NCBI GenBank assembly: GCA_025403435.1 | Contig: CM046330.1 | Location: 19,242,239-19,306,238 of the forward strand | Origin: Artocarpus heterophyllus | Lineage: Eukaryota > Streptophyta > Magnoliopsida > Rosales > Moraceae | Direction: 5' to 3' | DNA length: 64,000 nucleotides | Part shown: one piece after another, positions 41,352-52,708 of the stretch | Layout of the letters: every line of letters starts with the position of its first letter | Numbering within the stretch: the first letter of the stretch is position 1 | Notes under the pieces: generated by a model | What the model was told of the DNA's origin: nothing | The model's input: only the letters and a program-made list of their open reading frames with translations | Databases searched by the model: none | Translations under genes and position numbers: made by a program

Positions 41352-44300
41352 CTACACAAGATAACTCATCCTATAGCTGCATTTCTTGAACTTCACCAAA
41401 TCAATTGGGAGGTCATCGGCTGGGAAATCACAGGCAGTGATCTTCTCTGCCCCGTGATTGGGCAAGAGATCACAAGGCGGTGGCGTCACCCCGCTGGTGA
41501 TCCCCTCCACGTCGGTGCAGGTCCACTTTTGCTTCTTCGACTTGGCTGCCATCCCAATGGTGACATTCGAGATGCAAATCCCGGTGAATGGGTCACCAGT
41601 GATGCCCTCCAGCGTTGCCGCCATCGACACGTTGTCCGCCACCATGTCACGGTAGTTGATGCCCTTGATCTCAGGCAGGGCCTTCGGGTTGTAGTGGTTG
41701 TCGGCATGGGCCTTGTAGTTGCCCGTCATCCAGAAGGCCCACTTCATGGTGTGCATGGTCATTCTCCTCACATAGATGTCCTTCACGAAACCACCTCGCC
41801 CTACAGCTGTCTTGATCCGAACTCCTGATTCTGTATGAATGGCCACGATGTCTTCTGCCCTAACGTCTTGGATCCCACCCGACATCTCACTTCCCAATGC
41901 AATGACTGCGCTGTAGGGGGAAATGCACGTGAGCCGCCGGATGATGAGGTGCTTTGTGGGCCATCCAAACGCTATGCCGTACTCGTCCCAACCGCTCTTA
42001 ACGGCCACGCAGTCGTCGCCAGAGACTATGTAACAATCTTCAATCCGGGTGTTTGTGCAAGAATCTGCAATTAACAACACAACATTTCTTATACTTATGT
42101 AAAATATGTACCTATTTCATGTGTGATTGTAGGAATCAAATAAATTAGGCAAGTGGGACAGGATTTTCATCGGTATTCTACAAAATGGTAGTTAGGGGGT
42201 GAGTAAATGTTAAAGTTCACAAGGGACAAACCTGGGTTGATCCCATCTGTGTTTGGAGACGTTACTGGAGCAATGATGGTGATGCCTTGAACGAGAATAT
42301 TGCTGGACAAAACATTAATCATGGCCAATAGTTGTGTGCTAAGTAGCTAACAAAAATTCGTAGAATCCATGATTACCTTACACTAGAAATACTAGTGAAA
42401 TCCGAAGTAATTAGTGTAAGATTACCTGCTATAAACTGGATGAACGTTCCAAAATGGGGAATTGAGGAGCGTTAGATTTGAAATCTGGATATTGTCTGAG
42501 AACATGATCTCAATCAGGTGGGGCCTGGTGTACTTGAGCTTGCCCTTGTGGAATTGCTGCCACCAGGAAGAGCCCTGACCATCAATTGTGCCATTTTCCC
42601 CTGCAATTCAAGATGGGGTATGATAATTTTTCATAGGTTAATCAAGCTATTTATTTGATGTAACAAATATTTATTTTAGTGAAAGCTAGGTAACGCCTAC
42701 TTAAGGTTTGATAAAATACCCGTAACGACGACATCGGTAAGGTTTGTCCCGAATATGAGACTGGCAAACCTTCCAGCGGCCGCATCCCTTCCTCGGCCGT
42801 AGGAGGGTAAAGGTTTGAGCACAGGCCACTCATTTATGTCCTAAACCAAATAAATTAACAAAAAACATTGTAAGCATAGATTTGAATGATTTCTCGTATG
42901 GTACATGACTATAATATTCAACAGATTTTAGTAAATCGAGATCTAATACAAGTTAAACGTCGTATCAATCAAAAGAGCCTACGCTGGAAATAGAGGAAAT
43001 TTTGAAAGAGCTAGTACACATTTTTTGTGGTGTTTGATTTTCTCTTCTAAAATATTCTCTACTGTTTAAAAGAAAGAATGGTTTAACTATTTTGTTGCAA
43101 TATTTGTTTTCAGTTGAATAAAATTGCAGTCGTAATAATCATGTATATTTTAATAGGTCCCATATTTGTTATACGTTGAAACGTGGTTGGACTGTAAATT
43201 CACCATCATGGTCCAGCACTCGAGGTGGGATTGTCGTAGAAACAGGTGTAGAAAAAAAAATAAAAAAAATCATTAGAGCCAGGCACAAGTTCCTGTTTGG
43301 ATACATTTTAGTGCCGTTTATTTTTATTTTTATTTTTATTTTTTCTCTAGCTTCAAAGGATCTTACCTAAAAGAGTCTCATTTCACCAATTTATGGGCTT
43401 TGCCATTTCACAGTGAAATGAGAGGTCAATTTTGTATTTTTAAAATGACTGTAATTGACTTCGTTACACCGAACTCTTTTTTTTTTTTTTTGAAGGATAC
43501 ACCAATTTCTTTGACATCTTATTATTACGGTTAGTTAACTTACCACTCTAACGACCATCCTAGTATCATATTCAACATAGTGTCATATACAACATAATTC
43601 ACACAAATCAAGCCGAGAATGTCTCTCTGTTTTTTTTTTTTTTTTTCTACTGTTAAATTAGTTAATTAACACATCTAGACAATGTCTGGTAGCTTCTATT
43701 GTATCGTATTGTAATATTGTATTGTGCTGTGTTGATAATACAAAACATGACATATTGTAGAAGGGATTAAATCGCATTTTCCTTTAAAAACTGAAGGGAT
43801 TAAAGTGTAATTTTTTAAAAAATTGTGAGACTAGAATATAATTTTATAAAGATTAAAGAGATCAAAATATAGATTTTTAAAACTTATGGGATGAAAATGT
43901 AATTCTACAAGAAATTGAAGGACCAAAATGTAATTTTATTAAAAAAAAATTTTGTATTATGCTCGCTCAATTTGCCTAACTCCATGTTCGCTTGACCCTT
44001 GAGTCGACAAATGCTATTATTGAATTAAAATATGACTCTAATTTATAAATATTTTATATATGTTTCAAAATGGTATCATTAAAGTACAAAATATAATGTC
44101 ATTAAAGATATTTTTAAAATATTTTAATTATTATGTTAAATTTTAATTTAATAATAAAAATTTGCATATGTATTATAATTTTTTCATAAAATAATATAAT
44201 AAAATACATCAAAATATGGACTGTATTTAATAATAAAACATAAATCATATTAATTTACCATATACAAGATAATAGTCCTACCATACATTATATTAATATA

Positions 44301-46148
44301 TTCTTATCTTATATGACGCTGTAATACACGCTCCACCAAGCATAACCTTAAAAACTAACGTAGTGTCATCGACTTTGGGGAGATGAGGTGTCTTTTTTTT
44401 TTCATAGCTACGACTTACAGCGACTAGTTTTTGCACAAACAATCTCCCAATTAGTTGAGTCCGAGATGGGGTCTTCACGAAATGGTTCAAAAAACAGAGT
44501 CGTAAAAAAATTGTTTTTGTAAATGATTATTTTTTAAATAACCCTAATATAAAAATATTTCAAAGACAGAACTATTTGATTTATTTTCTTTTTTTTTTTA
44601 TGAGATTTATTTTCTTTTGTTTTATTACCAAGTCAGATTTTTCTAGTAACTATAGTAGTAGTTATCAACAATTATGATAGTGCATTATTATAATCACTGC
44701 ATTTTATAGTTACTCTTGTTAATAATTATAATAACTACATATGGTAATTACTACCATTATAATAAAAGAAAAGTTATTAATACTAATAGTCTTTAAATTT
44801 TGAGGTATCTCTCTTTTTGTCTCTCAAATTTTACAAACCACTACTTTGTTATGTAAAGTTTTAGAACTTCTTATTTTGCTTATTGAATTTTAAAAATAAT
44901 CATTTTACCTTATGAATTTTCAAGGCTTTATATTTTTGGTCCTTAAACCTCAGATTTTTTGTTCAAATGAACAAAATTAAGCCCACGTGATTTCCACTTA
45001 GGAGTGTTAAAATCTCATTTTTATCCTTACAAGTAACCCATGAATAAATCATATGAGCTTAACTCTATCTATTTGAACAGAAAATCAAAGAACAAAGTGA
45101 AGAGCTTTAAAAGTTTAAAGGGTAAAATGATAATTTTATAGTTTAAGGGTAAAGTGAATTTTGAAAATTCAAAAAATAAAGTGGTGATTTTAAAGTTCAA
45201 AGATAAAATAAAAAAAGAATTTGACAAAAGGGCAAAAAAAAATCCTAATTGAGGAAATGATTCTTTTTTTTTAATAAAAAAACACGTTTTTTTAAGCAGG
45301 TAAACTGTCTCAATTTTTTTCAAAAAAAAGACGAAAATAATTGTAATTAGAAAAAGAACCTCAATAAAGTGAAAAAAAAAAACTAAAACAATTTTCATGC
45401 CTAAAAAATATATTTTTTAACGTCAAAAAATTACCCAAAAAAATATCATTTGCTTAAAATTTTTTTTTTAAAGCTACTTTTTAAAACCCTCCTAAAATAA
45501 AAGGTATTTGGTGATCGCTTTTCAATGAAAATCCATAACACTTAACAGGAAAAAAAGAAGAACAAAAAAAAGACAGCGACAAAGCATTATGCAATTAACA
45601 AGAAAGAGAGAGAGAGAGACCTGAGAAGCGAGAAGAACAGCATCCTTGTGGAGATAAAGAGTGAAGTGGCTAACGAGGCTAAAGCTTCCAGTGAGCCATT
45701 TGCCTGCAGGGACGAAGAGCTGAGCTCCACCGTTGGATGAATACTCACTAAGATGATTGATTGCTTCCCGAAACGCCTTTGTGTTTGATGTTTTGCCATC
45801 TCCAACTCCTCCAAAGTCTGTCACTGAAGCACTATGACCTCTACAGTTTATGGCTTTGTACTCAAACGACTCCAAAATCCTTGCTTTTCTGCTCTCTGAC
45901 CCTCTTATTACTAAACTCACAACAAAGACTCCTAAAACCAGTTTAATCACCTGAAAAAATGAGAATAAACGAATGAGTAAGAAAATTGATCTTCTAGTTG
46001 GTATAACTATAGTACTATATAAAAATATGTGTTCATGATTGTGATTTGTGTTTGTTTGGGAGGAAAATAGAGGGAAAAAATGTTAAAAGGAAAGAAGAGA
46101 GAAGAAATTTACTTGAGCTCTCACGGGTCTTCTCAATGATGACTCCAT
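41352..46148 (-). CDS. Polygalacturonase-like glycoside hydrolase family 28 protein, 481 aa
   Basis: Six minus-strand exons in transcription order: 46148-46113, 45950-45621, 42840-42720, 42600-42426, 42302-42232 and 42064-41352. All junctions are GT-AG and in phase, and the total is 1446 nt with stop. GH28 enzymes hydrolyse pectic homogalacturonan or related chains in the cell wall. Visible motifs are NTDG (238-241), GDDC (260-263) and RIK (327-329), giving the expected acidic residues and the substrate-binding arginine and lysine. In place of the classical GHG motif the protein has ALGSEMSGG (300-308), as in one plant clade of 'probable polygalacturonases', so hydrolysis of homogalacturonan should not be assumed. 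The N-terminus MESSLRRPVRAQ is followed by a hydrophobic stretch (13-28), a probable signal anchor or signal peptide. The first coding exon is only 36 nt. The 2.8-kb second intron contains a foldback MITE and a dispersed repeat. Confidence 0.93.
43760..43960. repeat. Degenerate short tandem repeat in polygalacturonase intron 2
   Basis: Four to five copies of a ~38-bp unit of the type GAAGGGATTAAAGTGTAATTTT follow one another with considerable divergence. Confidence 0.55.
44795..45215. mobile_element. Foldback MITE in polygalacturonase intron 2
   Basis: The left arm (about 44810-45010) and the right arm (about 45015-45210) are diverged inverted copies over roughly 200 bp each. For example, TTTTTGTTCAAATGAACA on the left corresponds to the complement of CTATTTGAACAGAAAATC on the right. 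Almost the whole element is stem. Non-coding. Confidence 0.7.
45216..45490 (+). repeat. Dispersed poly-A/T repeat copy in polygalacturonase intron 2
   Basis: It has the same ordered segments as 23474-23752 (AACACGTTTTTTTAAGCAGG, then AAAAAAAAGACGAAAATAAT, then TTCATGCC). It lies about 130 bp downstream, in transcript direction, of the donor of exon 2. Borders are approximate. Confidence 0.6.
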
Positions 46149-46205
46149 TGTGGGAAAAAGGGCACTTTGGAATTAGTTATGCTATGTTTCAAAGACAAAT
46201 GAGGG

Positions 46206-46214
46206 ATATATATA
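46206..46214 (-). promoter_or_regulatory. Probable TATA box of the polygalacturonase gene
   Basis: TATATATAT on the minus strand lies about 60 bp upstream of the ATG at 46148. This leaves a short leader, which is plausible for this gene type. Confidence 0.45.
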
Positions 46215-47142
46215 CAGAGCATAAAGTGTTGATCATCTTTAGAATTTTTTTTTTATGCTCCGCAATTAACGCATTGTTTTAATGCTTACATGTGTAGATG
46301 TACCTGTGCATGTATTAACAACTATTTTTAACATGACAATAACAAAGGCTAAAGATTATGGGCCCTTTTCTTTAATTAAAATTGAGGTTCAATTATAATT
46401 CTTGCATTAAGAAGGACACTGTAAAGAAGCATTCTAACATATCATCTTATTGGTGTTTAACGTTCTCAGTTTTAACTAAAATTTTAGTTGTTACAATATA
46501 AAACTCTCTTTGAACCAATGATTTCAAACTACAGTTAGACTATTATCATATAAGTCTGATATGATTTTGAGATGATCTAACAGCTAAAAATATTTTCCAC
46601 ACTTGGATTTGTTTTCACCTCCAATCACAATTTTTTTTACTTTATTTTGTTTGAATTTTTAGAAAATGATGCTGCTTAGAAAGAGTATGTTAAAATTTGT
46701 TAAGGAGCACAAAACATGTCAATCTCTCTTTTGCTAAACTCTCATTTCTTGCATTTAATAGAGGTTATGATCCTGTTTTCAATACCTGCGAAGGAGGGCC
46801 GTCTCTGGTTGTGGTCCTGGCATTATTACTAGATTATCAATCTTTGTTTGCCCTGCACCAGAAAGAATTCAAGCAAAAAAGAAACAGAGGAAAAAAAAAA
46901 AAGAGGACCAAAAGAAAGCATTTCATCACATGCTACTGATGCTAAACAAGTACCCTTTTCGGTTACAAAAATTTAAAGATTTCATCTACCACCAGGTTCA
47001 GCTAGTTAGTACCTTGATTAAGTAGAGTTCAAAGGTGATCTATTCATCTAAGTTAACTTGTGTTTATCTCTTTCCCTTGCAAGAAAAACAAAAGAAAAAA
47101 AAAACTTACGTTTATGACTGAAATAAAAACAAAAGTATGCTA

Positions 47143-47298
47143 GACAAAAACAATTCTAACTAAAACTTTTAATTGTTATAGTATAAAACTATTATATATT
47201 ATGATGATAAAAAAATAAGCTATAAAATAAAATTTTCACACGCAACAGTTTTCAATTCAAAGTTTTAACTTTAACTAAACTTCCCAAATGCTCTAAAA
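47143..47298 (-). mobile_element. MITE-A copy, inverted
   Basis: Read on the minus strand it begins AGAGCATTTGGGAAGTTTAG and contains AATAGTTTTATACTATAAC, the shared MITE-A core. Confidence 0.6.
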
Positions 47299-48259
47299 AT
47301 TACACGATTATAACTCTTAAAAGAATAGGATGCTAAGCGAATTCAATCTAATTATGAGTCAATACTGGTCAAAAGACAAAATTTGGTTCTGTTTATAATC
47401 TCCCAAGTGGGACCATGTGTTAGTTAAAGCCACGTTAACCTACCCGTCCTAAAACTTTGACGTGCTTTCTTTGGCTATAGCGACTTTTGGACATGTGATA
47501 AGAACAGCCACTTCCTCTAATTTTACATATTTACTTACGTGGCATGTAATTTGTAGCTTTTTTAAAAATGGGAATTTTACAACGCCATCATGAATTTTAT
47601 GGCTGTCTTTTTTATAATTATCTTAGTCATTAACTCAGCAATCACTATCTCTGCGACCAACAAGAACCACATCAATGTTTAGGTGATATCACATTTCCAC
47701 ATTGTACTGATTAATACTGATTATTTTAAAGTTAATTGAGATTACAGAAAATGGTAGCCACTAGTTGTGAGGAAACTTAGAACAATATTATAGGACACCC
47801 ACACAAACTAGAAGGTGTGTTTTATAGCGTGGGGTGTACAAATAGGAGTTGTTTTTTTTTTTAATTAATTGTTGTAATTAGTACCGATAAATGTCTTCAA
47901 ATATTTTTTAAAAACTCATAACAAGATCTGTTAAGAAAGAAAAGGAAAAAAAAATTATATGGCATTTGAAAAGCCGGTTTGAATCAATAGTTTGATCCTA
48001 AAATACTGTAGTAATTCAAATTTTGTGAGAAAAAATATTGTAGTAGTTGGTTCGATCTGAAATTTTTTTGTTCAAATCAAATTCCCATCTCGTTTGAGAA
48101 CATAGGTTCAAACCTTTAAACCTAACAATAAGCAATTTAAATTTTGTAAAAAATTACAATGTAGCAAAATCAAGTCAAAACAAATATTTTTTATTCCAAC
48201 TTATATTTCAAATGGCTCTTAATAATATACCACCGATGGAGTTGTGATTAGGGAATCTT

Positions 48260-48926
48260 GGAGAGTGTTTAAGGGTCCGTTTGTTGGGCATGTTTGAATC
48301 GTTTGTTGGATATGTTTGAATTGTATTAATTTAGATTTTTTTATTTGCGTTGTGTGATTTGAATTGGGTAATTTGAATTACAATCTGAATTGACGTTTGG
48401 ATCTGCATTTAAGTGTTAATCTAAATAAAGAACAGAATTGGAATTTATGTTTGGATAGATAATAAAAAAAAGTTTTTAATTTATTGACAAATCCAACAAA
48501 ATTTTAATGTTCATGATATTAAATATTTTACAATATGGATCTTGATTTATTGCCCTCTTTATTAAGAACGTAATGAAAGAAGAATCGTTTTAATCAGATA
48601 TTAAATGAAAAAGTTATAAATTTTTTTCATAAATATAGGAGAGAAAAAAATTAGATTTTACAGTAATAAACGATTTGGGTTTTGGAGAGGAGAACTCTCA
48701 AACTAGGGATTTTGATAGATTTAAAGGATTTGAATGATTCGAATTTTGGGATGCCAGATACTTATCCAAACTACTAAAAGTGTGAGAATTTAGAGAGTTA
48801 GCCTAATTTACCAACCAAACAGCCTTTAAGAATATAGTTAAAACTAAAATACTATACCATATGAAATTTTACACTATAATAAATTTTTGTTTTATAATTT
48901 TAACTAGGTTGCCAAACGAAGCCTTA
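48260..48926 (+). mobile_element. MITE-A copy split by a hAT-like insertion
   Basis: The left end GAGAGTGTTTAAG and the continuation AATATAGTTAAAACTAAAAT (from 48831) become contiguous once 48274-48824 and one copy of TTTAAG are removed. The right end is GGTTGCCAAACGAAGCC. Confidence 0.6.
48274..48824. mobile_element. hAT-like non-autonomous element, 551 bp
   Basis: Inverted ends GGTCCGTTTGTTGG and CCAACCAAACAGCC are flanked by TTTAAG on both sides (48268-48273 and 48825-48830). No coding capacity. hAT elements normally make 8-bp duplications; only 6 bp are identical here, so the superfamily call is provisional. Confidence 0.65.
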
Positions 48927-49899
48927 ACGAGCCAAGGGTGGTGTTATATTTTTCTGTTCTTTTGGAGAGCAGTAAGTGGAAACCCCTCACTTTCTTCGAC
49001 TTTGCATTCATCCTATCTCGTGATCACTCCCAACCTGCCAACATATCTCTCTCACTTTCAACTCAACCTCATTCTTTTTAGCGGTATTGCTGCCCCACTT
49101 CACGGGTGAGGAAATTTGTGGATCCCACCTTCCATGCTCCCATGTCTTGCGCTTCGTATGTTGGAAAGGAAGAAAAGAAAAAAGAAAAGAAATGAGTGCT
49201 ATAGACTATAGAGCTACAATTGCAATGGAAGATCGAAGCGTGAAAAGCACTCTTTGTAGGAGAAGATTCTACTCCTTTTGACGACGTATAGATGTGATAC
49301 GGGCTTCGCGATCATCCTGTTTTAGCTATATCTATACCGTAGCGTTTTAGCTAAATTTATAGCCGTTTCAAGAAAAAAAAATAAAAAATTTGTGGCTCCG
49401 CCGTTAATCCTCTCTCAAGAGTATAATATTATGACTCCGCAAGAGCATACTTCAGAACAAGCTCAGATAAATAGCACTCACGATGGAATTTTCTGTAAAT
49501 AGGATTTTTCTTTTTTAGCCGCCATTGGACACCTAAGATCTCAAATATCGACTGGATCCATCATATTGTAATCAAAACATAGAGATAAGTCTTGACATCG
49601 AGACTTGTGGGAAAGACCTATTCGACACAAATGACAGAGCTTATCAACAGCTCAAAATCAGACTATGTAACTGTCGATGGACATAGCCAGTCCAACAATT
49701 AGGAGTAGTTAAATTAGGAGTAGCCGAATCTAACAGTTGGGAGTAACTTCCTACCTGAAATAAAGATTCCACAAGAGATTCTCGAAATATCTAGGTAGAG
49801 TAGTCAACTAGTCGACTCCAAATGCTGTAGTTATTCAGGACTAATATGAACTTTTGGTCATTTTTTAGTTGTTTTTAATAAATATAACATTCTTTAAAG

Positions 49900-50030
49900 G
49901 GTGAAGTTTTAACACTAATAGTTACAACTGTAAATCGTATAAAGCTCTCAATAATTACAATAAAAAGTAAAAAATTACTATATTATAAAGCTTAAAATAT
50001 TAGTTATAACTAAAGTATCAAACAGAAGCA
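49900..50030. mobile_element. MITE-A copy
   Basis: It contains AGTTACAACTG...TATAAAGCTCTC and TATATTATAAAGC, and ends in TAACTAAAGTATCAAACAGAAG. Borders are approximate. Confidence 0.5.
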
Positions 50031-52708
50031 TAGACTCTTTGTAGTTGATGATTCCCCTCTTTAATCTTGAGTTAACACGTGGACCATCGAATTTATATTC
50101 TCATATGTCAATTAATTTAGGTCATAAAATCTTTGGCGCCGGTGATAGAAGGTTTTGAATGAAAACCCCCAATAAAAGGTTCATCTAGGAGCTTTTCAAC
50201 TTATCCTTTGTATTGACTGCATGACACGTGCTGTCACAAGGGATTACAAGTTGTGTAAGACAAAAACATCATCTGCTGCAGTTTTTATGGGTTTTTCAAA
50301 CACAACAATAGTACATCTAAACCTAGAAAGAGCTTCACATCTCTCACATTCACTCACGGGAGCATTCCTTTGCTATATAACGTCCAAAGAACTTTTTTCC
50401 CTACTCCTGTTGGAGCCTTCTGGTGAAGATCGTCTTCAGCTTTTTCTCAAAGAAAAAAAAAAAAAAAAAGCTCAGCTCACGAGTCACATGAGCCTTTTGG
50501 ATGCTGCATAATTATTTTTTTTCTTTTTTAAACAATACATATTTTTTCTATTTTGTCGTCTTGGAGTACATATTTGTTGTCCCATTTTTTTTTGTCTAAT
50601 TAGCTGTTCCTTTTATTATTTGTTCAATACATCATTTTAGTTCAACAACCTAAATACATAAATAATAAAAGTAATTAAATAATTCACTAATATATCAAAA
50701 TTTAATTGAAGGAACAACAAAAAAGACAGGAAAAAAAGGACAGCAAATCTTGATTCATATATTTGGGGAATTAGATTTTGAAACATCATCATAATTAGTT
50801 TGTAACAAGTATCATAATCAATCATAATGTGTTAGATTATTCTACAACAATTATCATAATTTGTTAGAATATTAGTCTCCGTCATAATTAGTTTGTTCTA
50901 AAGCAATTATCATAGTTTATTAGAATATTAAGAAACTATCAAATGAAGTGGATAAGTATCTAATAAGTATTATTATTTAGTTTTGCGCATAAAAAGGGAT
51001 CAAATGATCTGAAATTTTGACAGAAAAAATTGGTTCCTTTTTAAAAAATGGATTCCTTGTTATCTCCTACCAGGAACAAGTTGTCAAGTTTATTTATTTT
51101 TCCTTTATTATGGGTTAATACTATTTTTAATCTTCAAATTATAGGACAAATCTTAAATTGGTCTCCGACTTTTAAACTGCCCAAATGAGTCCATCTGAAT
51201 GTTAAAATTCTAACCAAAAGAAAAAAAAAGCTTGAGAATACCATGTATGTTTGGACGTTAATTTTGTAATTCTAAATGTTAAGGCGCAACTATTAAAATA
51301 AACCACATCTTTTTGTGTTGACATGTTAATAATTAGATAAATAAAGTCTAGTTTCGGGCATCTTAACTGCATTTGGTATATAGGTTTTGGTTATTTTGAG
51401 CCTATGGGTCGGTTGAATGGGCATTGGTAGGCATAATAAATAAATCGTTCAAAACAGTAAGGATGGTTTAATACGGACCAAGCTGTCAGTTTTGAAAACT
51501 TAAGCTCCACTTAAATTCTAATTTTTTGAATGATTTTTTATAGTAAAAACACTTCTCGATCTTATTTTCCTTTATAAATCATAGTTTTTCAAACATTAAT
51601 TCTCTAATGTAATGTTTTATTCTCGTTTAAAAACTCTATATTGCAAACACTATTTCAAAACTATAGTTTAAACCATATAGGTATAAAACTACCCGTTTAA
51701 ACCACAAAATTCAAAATCATACCATTCCGAACTTGTGTACCAAACAGATTGTTAATAGCTCCATGACTAGTTATGAGACGAGCTAAAAGTTATAAACCAA
51801 AATAAAATAATAATTCCCTAATGCATTAGCAGACCCACGTCTGAAGACTATGATCAGCATTCAGCAGCTTCTGCACTTTTTGTTGAAACTGCAATTCAAT
51901 GGATATATTCTATAGAATTGTGATAGTGCGAAACCGGGACCACATTCTAGAAATTTGTTTTTTTTGGAAGAAAAATGGTCAGTTTAGTTGGTTTTTCCTT
52001 TAATTTAGTATTCCTTTTTGAGAGTTGCGCCTTTTTATTTTGCTTTCTATGCGAGTTCAACTGCCAACCGAAGCACGCCTAGGGCTCTAGTGGCATACCT
52101 TCTTGTTATCTTTTAGGTCACATGAAAACCTTGGGCATCTTTTTGTTTTTGTTTTGTTTTTGTTCTGTTTTGTTTTTTTTTGTTTTGATTTTTTTTGGGA
52201 AAAAAAAAAGTTTGGATATGCACACCCTATGGTTTGGTTACCATATATTCCTTGCTACCATTTTTTCCGTTCTTTCATTTGATTTGGTTTTGATTAGGTT
52301 AATATTATTATATAGGTTAGGCATTTAGGGAAACCACATTTTTTTAGCAATATATGGGTTCCACTTGTTAAATTATACAAACAACTTGTCAAAACTGAAG
52401 GGATGAAAAGAGAAATAAAAGAGAAATAAGACTCTTTGATAATCAAGTCAGAACATAAAGAGACGAAAATGACAGGCCTAGAAATCATATTCAAGCCTTC
52501 CAATTTTTAGTCCACTGATATTTGAGGCGAAGATTCATCTCATTAACAGCCGTCTTCTTAACAACACGAAAAACAAAAACCAAATCAAGACGAGCTGTGA
52601 CTCGTATTTGTTAAAAGCTTTTCTGCGTGTAGTCAACATTCAATGTACAAGTTCCTTAAAACAGATGCAAGAAACAAAATGTTCCAACCTCCATGTAATT
52701 CTTCCACA

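Larger units (their letters stand above)
46215..52708. other. Long spacer between polygalacturonase and MSL1
   Basis: AT-rich, with no supported gene. It contains MITE-A copies (about 47143-47298, 48260-48926 and 49900-50030) and one hAT-like non-autonomous element (48274-48824). 49080-49860 is GC-richer than its surroundings but has no recognisable protein. The short ORFs here show no family motif. Confidence 0.6.

Noticed and set aside
41454..42074. Plus-strand frames of 65-124 aa
   Set aside because: Shadows of the last polygalacturonase exon, whose GC-rich codons leave all frames open.
50221..50511. 96-aa plus-strand frame
   Set aside because: It ends in a poly-Lys run produced by a poly-A tract. 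No domain or promoter was recognised.
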